DNA of 15,127 bases from the NCBI GenBank assembly GCA_012032855.1, contig JAAUQA010000023.1, positions 1 to 15,127 of the forward strand, in the 5' to 3' direction. Shown piece after piece: positions 8,147 through 15,127 of this stretch. The DNA comes from Candidatus Competibacteraceae bacterium. GTDB taxonomy: Bacteria > Pseudomonadota > Gammaproteobacteria > Competibacterales > Competibacteraceae. The notes beneath the pieces are model-generated. The model worked only from the letters and a program-made list of their open reading frames with translations. It ran no database searches and was not told the origin of the DNA. Position 1 is the stretch's first letter, and every line of letters begins with the position of its first letter. The position numbers were made by a program, and so were the translations under genes.

Positions 8147-8166
8147 CAATACCGAGGTGACCCATT

Positions 8167-10088
8167 ATGAGCATATTCAGCCGTTACCAATCACGCTATG
8201 AAAAGGCCCGGGAAGAGGTTTATACCATTCAGGAATATTTGGAGATCTGCAAAAACGATCCCAGTGCCTATGCTACTTCGGCCGAGCGCTTGTTGATGGC
8301 GATCGGCGAACCCGAGTTAGTCGATACACGCTTGGACCCTCGTTTAAGCCGGATTTTTCCAACAAGATGATTAAACGCTATCCGGCATTCGAAGAATTCT
8401 ACGGCATGGAAGAAGCGATTGAGCAAATCGTTTCTTATCTAAAACATGCTGCCCAAGGTTTGGAAGAAAAGAAACAGATCCTGTACCTGTTAGGTCCGGT
8501 AGGCGGCGGTAAATCGTCGTTGGCCGAGCGACTCAAAGCGCTGATGGAGAAAGTGTCTTTTTATGCTATCCAGGATTCGCCGGTGTTCGAATCTCCACTG
8601 GGCCTGTTCTCTCCAGAGGAGGATGGCCCGATCCTAGAGGAAGATTATGGGATTCCGCGCCGCCACCTGAAAAATATCATGTCACCTTGGGCGGTCAAAC
8701 GCTTGCATGAATTTAACGGCGACATTACCCAATTCAAGGTCGTGAAATATCACCCGTCCATCTTGAACTTGATTGCCATCGCCAAAACCGAGCCCGGGGA
8801 CGAAAACAACCAGGATATTTCTGCATTAGTCGGTAAGGTCGACATCCGCCAGTTGGAACATTACGCCCAGAACGACCCCGACGCATACAGCTATTCAGGC
8901 GCCTTATGTCGGGCCAACCGGGGCTTGATGGAATTCGTGGAGATGTTCAAGGCCCCCATCAAGGTTCTGCACCCCCTGTTAACCGCTACTCAGGAAGGGA
9001 ACTACAACGGTACCGAAGGGTTGTCGGGTTTGCCTTTCGACGGCATTATTCTGGCCCACTCCAATGAATCGGAATGGCAAACCTTCAAGAACAACAAAAA
9101 CAACGAGGCGTTCATAGACCGCGTTTATATCGTCAAAGTGCCCTACTGCTTGCGGGTATCTGAAGAAGTGCGGATTTATGAAAAGTTGTTGCGGGAAAGC
9201 TCTCTGAATGAAGCCCCTTGTGCGCCCGGCACCCTAGAGATGCTTGCCCAGTTCACAATTCTGTCGCGCCTGAAAGAACCGGACAACTCCAGCATCTTCT
9301 CTAAGATGCGAGTGTATGATGGCGAGAATCTCAAGGACACCGATCCCAAAGCTAAATCCATGCAAGAGTACCGTGATTACGCAGGCGTGGACGAAGGCAT
9401 GGCCGGTATTTCGACCCGGTTTGCGTTCAAGATTCTGTCGCAAGTCTTCAACTTCGATCATACCGAAGTAGCGGCAAATCCGGTGCATCTGCTTTACATC
9501 CTGGAGCGGCAAATAGAACGTGAACAGTTCCCGCCTGAAAAAGAGGAAAAACACCTCGGCTTCCTCAAGGGTTATCTGGCCCCGCGGTATGCCGAATTCA
9601 TCGGCAAAGAGCTGCAAACCGCCTATCTGGAATCTTATGCCGAATACGGTCAGAATATATTCGATCGTTATGTCACCTATGCTGACTACTGGATTCAAGA
9701 TCAAGAATACCGCGACCCAGATACCGGGGAAATTTTCGATCGGGGCTCACTGAACACCGAACTGGAGAAAATCGAAAAACCGGCCGGCATCAGTAACCCC
9801 AAAGATTTCCGCAACGAAATCGTCAATTTCGTGTTGCGGGCGCGGGCCAATAACAACGGACGGAATCCGAACTGGACCAGTTACGAGAAATTACGTGCCG
9901 TTATCGAGAAGAAAATGTTCTCCAATACGGAAGAATTGCTACCGGTTATCTCGTTCAACACCAAAGCATCAACGGAAGATCAGAAGAAGCATGAAGAGTT
10001 CGTCAACCGCATGGTGACCAAGGGCTACACGCCGAAGCAAGTGCGCCTGTTGTCAGAATGGTATCTGCGGGTACGTAAAGCCTCCTGA
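8167..10088 (+). CDS. prkA: PrkA (YeaG) AAA+ serine kinase-like protein, frame broken at codon 65
   Basis: A cytoplasmic P-loop stress protein reported in various bacteria as a serine kinase and, more recently, as an AAA+ protease-like enzyme. It is needed for survival of sustained nitrogen starvation in E. coli. The first frame (8167-8370) encodes the normal N-terminus with [16 protein letters not shown] and PRLSRIF. It then stops because T5 at 8354-8358 is one T short of the [20 protein letters not shown] reading. One added T gives 640 residues, close to E. coli's 644. Walker [10 protein letters not shown] is at about 110-118. [18 protein letters not shown] and FNGD are family signatures, and the C-terminus ([17 protein letters not shown]) is complete. 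GAGGTGA lies 6 bases before ATG 8167. As written, the second frame has an ATG at 8367 overlapping the TGA (ATGA), so re-initiation could still make a version lacking 67 residues. Confidence 0.95.
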
Positions 10089-10099
10089 GGATATTCGGC

Positions 10100-11368
10100 A
10101 TGCCAACCGTTATCGACAGACGCCTGGACGGAAAAAACAAGAGCGCCGTCAATCGGCAGCGTTTCATTCGCCGCTTCAAGCACCAGCTTAAAAAGGCGGT
10201 GAACGACGCCATGAACGGTCGGTCAATCACCGACATGAACAGCGGTGAGAAAGTCAGCATTCCGACGCGTGACATTTCCGAGCCGGTTTTCCATCACGGT
10301 CCGGGAGGACGTCGGGAAATCGTTCACCCCGGCAATAAAGAGTTCGTGACCGGCGACCGCGTCCCACGTCCGCGAGGCGGGCGTGGCGGCGGGGGTGGCA
10401 GCGGTCAGGCGAGCAATAGCGGTGCGGGCGAAGATGAGTTCGTGTTTCAGTTGTCGCGGGAAGAATTCCTGGAACTGTTTTTCGAGGACTTGGAATTACC
10501 CAATCTGGTTAAAACCCAGTTAGCCAAGGCTCAGGAATTCAAAGCGGTACGCGCCGGTTTTTCTACTGCCGGTATTCCGCCCAACATTGATATCGTGCGC
10601 TCATTGAAAAGCGCTTTGGCACGCCGAATCGCTCTCTCCGCCCCCTATAACGGACGGCTGAAAGAAAAGGAAAAAGAGCTGGAACTGCTGCTGGCGGACG
10701 CCGAGGAATCCGATCCGCGCGTGCTGGCTTTACGGGAAGAAATCAGTCGGCTAAAAACCCGCATGCGTGCCATTCCGTTTATCGATACCTTCGATCTACG
10801 TTACGCGAATCGAATTTTGCAACCTCAGCCTACGACACAGGCGGTGATGTTTTGCCTCATGGACGTATCCGGCTCCATGGATAAAACCCGTAAAGACTTA
10901 GCTAAACGATTTTTTACCCTGCTGTACTTGTTTCTGAAACGCAATTACGAGCGTATCGACGTGGTGTTCATCCGTCATCACACGGTGGCCAAAGAGGTGG
11001 ACGAAGAAGAGTTTTTTTATTCCCGAGAAACCGGCGGTACTGTAGTCTCCAGTGCCTTGGTTCTGATGCGTGAAATCATTCGCGAACGCTACCCGGTTGC
11101 CAGTTGGAACATCTACGCAGCACAGGCATCGGATGGTGACAATTGGCATCATGACTCACCAAGTTGCCGCGACATTCTGATGACTCACATCATTCCACTG
11201 GTGCGTTATTTCGCTTATATCGAGATCACTCCGGACCGCCATCAAAGCCTCTGGGAAGTCTATGAGGAGGTTCGAAACGCTTATCCTCAATTTGCCATGC
11301 GGCAGATCGATGGCCCCTCGGATATTTATCCAGTCTTCCGAGACCTGTTCAAGAGGCGTGTAGCATGA
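10100..11368 (+). CDS. yeaH: YeaH/YhbH family (DUF444, UPF0229) protein
   Basis: A cytoplasmic protein of 422 residues, close to E. coli YeaH (427). It has a basic N-terminus ([20 protein letters not shown]), a glycine-rich flexible stretch at about 93-102, and a charged helical segment around 186-222. The C-terminal half is von Willebrand A-like, with the metal-site motif DVSGS at 255-259 ([11 protein letters not shown]) and a Thr in ETGGTVVSS. The family works with PrkA and SpoVR in the conserved kinase/DUF444/SpoVR operon. It may be a substrate or adaptor of PrkA, but the biochemical role is not settled. It starts 11 bases after the prkA stop, with GAGG at 10087-10090. It overlaps spoVR by ATGA, so translation is likely coupled. 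A run of seven Ts at 11012-11018 is in frame, so not all long homopolymers here are miscounted. Confidence 0.95.
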   Translation: MPTVIDRRLDGKNKSAVNRQRFIRRFKHQLKKAVNDAMNGRSITDMNSGEKVSIPTRDISEPVFHHGPGGRREIVHPGNKEFVTGDRVPRPRGGRGGGGGSGQASNSGAGEDEFVFQLSREEFLELFFEDLELPNLVKTQLAKAQEFKAVRAGFSTAGIPPNIDIVRSLKSALARRIALSAPYNGRLKEKEKELELLLADAEESDPRVLALREEISRLKTRMRAIPFIDTFDLRYANRILQPQPTTQAVMFCLMDVSGSMDKTRKDLAKRFFTLLYLFLKRNYERIDVVFIRHHTVAKEVDEEEFFYSRETGGTVVSSALVLMREIIRERYPVASWNIYAAQASDGDNWHHDSPSCRDILMTHIIPLVRYFAYIEITPDRHQSLWEVYEEVRNAYPQFAMRQIDGPSDIYPVFRDLFKRRVA

Positions 11369-12858
11369 CTCACCGCGTGATCTCCGAATCTTCGGAATGG
11401 ACCTTTCCCTTATTGGAACGTTACGACCGGGAGATCGGGCGTATTGCCGCCGATTTCGGACTCGACACCTACCCTAATCAGATCGAGATTATCACCGCCG
11501 AACAGATGATGGATGCCTATTCGTCGGTTGGTATGCCGATCGGCTACCATCATTGGTCCTACGGCAAGCAATTTCTGCAAGTTGAACAGAACTACAAACG
11601 AGGTCAAATGGGCCTCGCCTACGAAATAGTCATCAATTCCGATCCCTGCATTGCCTATTTGATGGAAGAAAACACCATGGCTATGCAGGCGCTGGTTATT
11701 GCACATGCCAATTACGGTCACAATTCGCTGTTTAAGGGCAATTATCTATTCCGCACCTGGACCAGCGCCGATGCCATCATTGATTACTTGGTTTTCGCCA
11801 GAAATTACATCGCCGAGTGTGAAGAGCGGTATGGTGCGGAAGAGGTAGAGCTGCTGCTTGATTCCTGCCACACCTTAATGAACTATGGCGTGGATCGTTA
11901 CAAACGCCCCTCCCCTTTGTCGATCGAAGAAGAAAAGCGGCGTCAGCATGAACGAGAGGAGTATCTGCAGTTCCAGATCAACGATCTGTGGCGCACCATA
12001 CCCGCCAAGGAGAGTCTGCGCGCTGTAGAATACAATCAACGTTTCCCCGAGGAACCCCAGGAAAATCTGCTGTATTTCATTGAGAAGAACGCGCCTTTGC
12101 TGGAGCCTTGGCAACGGGAAGTGGTGCGCATTGTGCGTAAAATCGCGCAGTATTTTTATCCCCAGCGTCAGACTCAAGTCATGAATGAAGGTTGGGCCAC
12201 ATTCTGGCACTACACCTTGCTCAATGCGCTGTACGATCAGGGATTTGTTACCGACGGCTTTATGATTGAGCTCCTCCAGTCTCACACCAGTGTGGTTTAT
12301 CAACCCACCTTCGATAGCCCCTACTATTCTGGTATCAATCCATATGCCTTGGGCTTCGCGATGATGAGTGATATTCGTCGTCTCTGCGAACAACCGACGG
12401 CAGAAGATCGCTATTGGTTCCCTGACATCGCCGGCGGTGATTGGCTGAAAGTGATGGATTTTGCGATGCGGAATTTTAAGGACGAGAGTTTTATCGCCCA
12501 GTTTTTATCGCCCAAAATCATTCGCGATTTTAAGCTTTTCACTGTACTAGATGATGATGCTGACGAAAAATTGGAGATTGCCGCCATCCACGACGAAACA
12601 GGCTATCGTTATGTCCGCCAAGCGTTGGCCGATCAATATAATCTGGGTAGTCGGGAACCGAATATTCAGATTTACAATGTCGATCATCGTGGCGACCGTT
12701 CACTCACCTTGCTGCATACCCGGTATAACCGTAAGCCACTGAGCGATAATACCTTCGAGGTATTAAAGCATTTACATCGGCTGTGGGGATTTACAGTACG
12801 GTTGGAAGCACTGGATGACAACGGTACCCATGAATTGATCGCGGAATGTCCGGGTTAA
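11365..12858 (+). CDS. spoVR: SpoVR family protein (YcgB)
   Basis: A protein of 497 residues against about 510 in E. coli YcgB, readable as a complete homolog from [20 protein letters not shown] (34-53) to the C-terminal [13 protein letters not shown]. Conserved histidine/glutamate patches are [11 protein letters not shown] (113-123), [19 protein letters not shown] (164-182) and [12 protein letters not shown] (273-284). These look like a metal-binding site, which is inference from residue type only. The name comes from a Bacillus sporulation protein, but the family is widespread in non-sporulating Proteobacteria, where it is encoded with PrkA and DUF444 proteins, as here. In E. coli ycgB is unlinked from yeaGH, whereas here all three are together. 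The start overlaps the yeaH stop (ATGA), with GAGG 8 bases upstream. It converges with the chpC-like gene across 43 bases, with no obvious terminator. Confidence 0.95.
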   Translation: MTHRVISESSEWTFPLLERYDREIGRIAADFGLDTYPNQIEIITAEQMMDAYSSVGMPIGYHHWSYGKQFLQVEQNYKRGQMGLAYEIVINSDPCIAYLMEENTMAMQALVIAHANYGHNSLFKGNYLFRTWTSADAIIDYLVFARNYIAECEERYGAEEVELLLDSCHTLMNYGVDRYKRPSPLSIEEEKRRQHEREEYLQFQINDLWRTIPAKESLRAVEYNQRFPEEPQENLLYFIEKNAPLLEPWQREVVRIVRKIAQYFYPQRQTQVMNEGWATFWHYTLLNALYDQGFVTDGFMIELLQSHTSVVYQPTFDSPYYSGINPYALGFAMMSDIRRLCEQPTAEDRYWFPDIAGGDWLKVMDFAMRNFKDESFIAQFLSPKIIRDFKLFTVLDDDADEKLEIAAIHDETGYRYVRQALADQYNLGSREPNIQIYNVDHRGDRSLTLLHTRYNRKPLSDNTFEVLKHLHRLWGFTVRLEALDDNGTHELIAECPG

Positions 12859-12901
12859 AAACCTACTGTAGCCGGTGAGGTTGGGACCGGATCCGCAAAG
12901 A

Positions 12902-13378
12902 TCATCGGTGATGATGAATCAAAGGCACTAGCGCCGATCCAATGGCTGAAAGATCAGGGACAATCGTCAGTTTTCGATTGACCATAGCCCAGCCGAGCAC
13001 TCCTTTATTCGGCTCATCTTTTTCGAGCATTTCAAGCGGTATCTCACCGGTTGTGATTTGGGAACGATCCAGATTGAGCAACCGGGGAGCATCGGTCCCC
13101 AATAGTCCCAGGTAGGGCAATGCTTGGTGGCCACTGAGCGCATTTACCATCACAATTCGGGAATGCGCTTCCATATCCGGGTCTGCGCCAAAAATCAACC
13201 CTCCGAGATCCACCAGCGGCACATTGAACGCTCGCCATAACATGGCGCCTACAACCCAGCCTGGCGCACCTTCAATCGTCAATGGATTTGCGAAGGGCAA
13301 CACTTCAATCATCGAACTACCGGGCAATATCCCTTGTCCCTCCCGGAAGGGAATCAGAAAACTACGCAATGACTGCAT
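12902..13378 (-). CDS. CheW-domain adaptor, ChpC-like, of the pilus chemosensory system
   Basis: A soluble protein of 158 residues made almost entirely of one CheW-like domain. RSFLIPFREGQGILPGSSMI is the first strand pair, PGWVVGAMLWRAFNVPLVDL the central family motif, and RIVMVNALSGHQALPYLGLL the second half. CheW proteins couple receptors to a CheA kinase. Its position 45 bases behind the chpA/pilL gene, and its resemblance to Pseudomonas ChpC (WLLGWLDWRG and RIAVLNALGG patterns from memory), make ChpC the best name. PilI is the alternative but usually lies before pilJ, upstream of chpA. ATG 13378 has GGAG about 7 bases upstream on the minus strand. A chpB methylesterase gene, which sits between chpA and chpC in P. 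aeruginosa, is absent here. Confidence 0.85.
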   Translation of the reverse strand: MQSLRSFLIPFREGQGILPGSSMIEVLPFANPLTIEGAPGWVVGAMLWRAFNVPLVDLGGLIFGADPDMEAHSRIVMVNALSGHQALPYLGLLGTDAPRLLNLDRSQITTGEIPLEMLEKDEPNKGVLGWAMVNRKLTIVPDLSAIGSALVPLIHHHR

Positions 13379-13423
13379 GGTATCTCCACACTGTATAAAC
13401 TCTCATCCTCTCAGCACCGCGGC

Positions 13424-15127
13424 TTAACTGATTGCCAGATCCGAAATTGACCAGTCACTACCTTGTTTATCCAGAATGCGTCGAATGGATTGGATCATCT
13501 GCTCCTCCTGGTAGGGTTTGGTCAGATAGTCATTGACACCCAGCTTAGCGGCACGGGCGCGATGCTTTTCTCCGCCACGAGAGGTCACCATGATGATAGG
13601 GATATGGTGTAAATGAGTCTGATTACGAATATGCGCAGCCACCTCAAAACCGTCCATGCGGGGCATCTCGATATCCAGGATGACGAGATCCGGCACTTGC
13701 TCCTCCAGTTTTGCCAGTGCATCGACCCCATCTTTGGCAGTCGCTACACTTAAATTGTGACGTTCCAGAAAACGGGCCGTCACCTTACGCATGGTAATGG
13801 AATCGTCAATGACCAGCACTTTAATTAGTTCCCGTCGAGTTGCTTCCTGACGGGCCATGCTCAGTGCACGTGCCTCTTCCTGTTTATGGGATTGACTGGT
13901 CAGATTGCGCACTAACGCGGCTAATTCCAGCACGATCACGACCCGTCCATCGCCTAATACTGTGGCTCCGGATATCCCGTTCAACGCCTGAAACTGCGGT
14001 CCAACCGGTTTGACGATGACTTCCTGATTGCCCAGTACCGCATCGACCTGCAGGGCTGCACTGGCCTCGGCACTACGGAACATAAGGACTGGCGGTCGTT
14101 TATCTTCGGCTTTGTCAAACGAGGTTGCCGCGCTCTCCACACCAAATAGAATGCCCAGGCTATGTACCGGATAATCATGACCTCGGTACTCATACTCCGC
14201 CGACCGGCCTTCCAAATAGTCTTTATATTGAGCTTCGCCTAAGCGGGCCACGGAATTGATGCTCAATAACGGCACCGCATAGATGTCGTCACCCGCTTTG
14301 ATTAACAGCGCTTGGGTAATCGCCAGCGAGAACGGCAACCGAATCATAAAATTGGTGCCCTGCCCGCGCTTCGATTGAATCAGCAGCGCCCCGCGCATGG
14401 CCTTGATTGCGTTGTTTAGGACATCCATGCCGACCCCACGCCCGGAGATCTGCGTGACTTTGGTCGCAGTCGAAAAACCGGGCCGCAGCAACAACGCGAT
14501 GAGTTCATCTTCGCTGGTGGGTTGTCCGGGCTTCAACAGACCCTGAGACTCACCCTTGGCGCGAATTACGTCATAATTCAAACCGGCTCCGTCATCTTGA
14601 AGATCCAAGACCAACTCTGCGCCTTCTCGACGGATAGTCAGCACGATACTGCCGGCTTCAGGCTTGCCCTGAGCGAGCCGTTGCTGGGGATCTTCGATCC
14701 CGTGAGAGATGGAGTTACGCAACATGTGTTCCAGGGGCGCTACCATGTTATCCAACACTGCACGGTCAATCTCAGCTTCCGATCCTTCAAAGATCAACTC
14801 CGCCTTTTTCCCTAATTCTTGAGCGACTTGACGGACCACTCGGCGCAACCGAGGAGCGGCGCTGCTAAACCGCACCATCCGAGTCCGCATCAAACCCTGC
14901 TGTACCTCTTTATTAACCTTTGCCTGCTGATCCAGCAAAAACCCCATTTCCTGGGTTTGATCATCTAACGCGGTTTGAATATTGGCGAGGTCATCGACGA
15001 TTTCAATGAGCGAACGCGATAGCTGCTGCAATTCAGAAAATCGATCCAGTTCCAACGGATCGAAATCTTCTTGCGATCCTTTCCCTTCCTCATAACGGAA
15101 TAAAATTTGTGCTTCGGTTTCAATCTC
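13424..15127 (-). CDS. chpA: ChpA/PilL-type hybrid chemotaxis histidine kinase with C-terminal receiver, 5' partial
   Basis: C-terminal 567 residues of the large CheA-like kinase of the Pil-Chp system, which controls type IV pilus twitching and surface responses. The frame is open to the window edge; the TTG at 15055 lies inside EDFDPLELDRFSELQQLSRS, a ChpA signature, so it is not a start. From the edge: a dimerisation helix pair (about 25-95, with QGLMRTRMV); a HATPase with N box HMLRNSISHGIED (134-146), G1 DDGAGL and G2 GRGVGMD; a CheW domain (about 260-405); and a receiver with Asp441-Asp442, phospho-acceptor Asp485 (LVILDIEMP) and Lys537 (LTKPY). The histidine phosphotransfer domains must lie upstream. 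The ATP-binding and receiver residues all look intact. The chpC-like gene follows after 45 bases, probably in one operon. Confidence 0.95.
   Translation of the reverse strand, partial: EIETEAQILFRYEEGKGSQEDFDPLELDRFSELQQLSRSLIEIVDDLANIQTALDDQTQEMGFLLDQQAKVNKEVQQGLMRTRMVRFSSAAPRLRRVVRQVAQELGKKAELIFEGSEAEIDRAVLDNMVAPLEHMLRNSISHGIEDPQQRLAQGKPEAGSIVLTIRREGAELVLDLQDDGAGLNYDVIRAKGESQGLLKPGQPTSEDELIALLLRPGFSTATKVTQISGRGVGMDVLNNAIKAMRGALLIQSKRGQGTNFMIRLPFSLAITQALLIKAGDDIYAVPLLSINSVARLGEAQYKDYLEGRSAEYEYRGHDYPVHSLGILFGVESAATSFDKAEDKRPPVLMFRSAEASAALQVDAVLGNQEVIVKPVGPQFQALNGISGATVLGDGRVVIVLELAALVRNLTSQSHKQEEARALSMARQEATRRELIKVLVIDDSITMRKVTARFLERHNLSVATAKDGVDALAKLEEQVPDLVILDIEMPRMDGFEVAAHIRNQTHLHHIPIIMVTSRGGEKHRARAAKLGVNDYLTKPYQEEQMIQSIRRILDKQGSDWSISDLAIS

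Larger units (their letters stand above)
7972..8166 (+). promoter_or_regulatory. Intergenic/leader region between trmJ and prkA with two inverted repeats
   Basis: These 195 bases contain no gene that I can support. In order they hold a C-rich run (8004-8009), a TATAAT hexamer (8024-8029), two near-adjacent copies of CCGGCAT (8035-8041 and 8043-8049), a perfect 12-bp hairpin (8046-8072), a candidate promoter (8090-8118), an imperfect hairpin (8112-8146) and the prkA ribosome site (8154-8160). In E. coli the yeaGH leader is regulated by stationary-phase and nitrogen-starvation signals. I do not see a clear sigma-54 (TGGCAC-N5-TTGCA) site here. Confidence 0.5.

Noticed and set aside
9234..9704. 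Long open frames antisense to prkA (156 codons) and to spoVR (172 codons, 11875-12393)
   Set aside because: They are exact antisense shadows of strongly conserved genes, with no ribosome sites or recognisable domains.
12859..12901. Terminator between spoVR and the chpC-like gene
   Set aside because: Only very short inverted repeats (GGTT-AAA-AACC; AACCT/AGGTT) without a T run; not convincing.
15053..15055. TTG at 15055 as the start of the CheA-like gene
   Set aside because: It falls inside the ChpA signature DFDPLELDRFSELQQLSR, and the frame continues another 24 codons to the edge. The phosphotransfer domains must be upstream.
1..15127. CRISPR arrays, tRNA or rRNA genes, insertion sequences, phage or defence genes
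   Set aside because: No repeated spacer structure, no cloverleaf-like or rRNA sequence, no transposase or terminal repeats were seen by reading; a small ncRNA cannot be excluded by eye.

Overview
The window looks like a chromosomal stretch from a gammaproteobacterium. SuhB, TrmJ, PrkA, YeaH and SpoVR/YcgB read closely like their E. coli counterparts as I remember them. suhB stands divergent from trmJ, as in enterics. At the right end is a ChpA/PilL-type hybrid CheA followed by a ChpC-like CheW protein, which suggests a twitching, type IV pilus-bearing lineage such as pseudomonads, Xanthomonas or sulfur- and methane-oxidising gammaproteobacteria. I cannot name the genus. I saw no phage, IS element, CRISPR array, tRNA or rRNA.

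Layout. 1-2206 (+): the 3' part of a large, unrecognised, envelope-anchored protein, broken by a one-base deletion. 2238-3470 (+): a fused alpha/beta hydrolase-OsmC protein. 3475-3775 (-): a small charged hypothetical gene, also frame-broken. 3853-5200 (+): a MATE efflux protein, frame-broken near its C terminus. 5238-6242 (-): a GYF_2-AIM24 protein. 6362-7165 (-): suhB. 7240-7971 (+): trmJ. 7972-8166: a 195-base leader or intergenic region with two inverted repeats. 8167-12858 (+): the prkA-yeaH-spoVR operon, with prkA frame-broken at codon 65. 12902-13378 and 13424-15127 (-): chpC-like gene and chpA/pilL, the latter cut by the window end.

How the genes work together. The prkA-yeaH-spoVR block is one conserved stress/starvation module (AAA+ kinase-like protein, VWA-like protein, SpoVR protein) with 11-base and ATGA junctions. 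ChpA and ChpC belong to the chemosensory system controlling type IV pili. suhB and trmJ are housekeeping RNA-related genes. The left half is a loose set of envelope and stress genes.

The most striking observation is that four of about eleven genes carry single-base frame breaks. Each is mended by one base, three lie in or beside T or G runs, and both sides of every break still read as good protein. Sequencing or assembly error is the leading explanation, with recent gene decay as the alternative. I did not find a convincing undescribed system. The least explained gene is the large envelope protein at the left edge.
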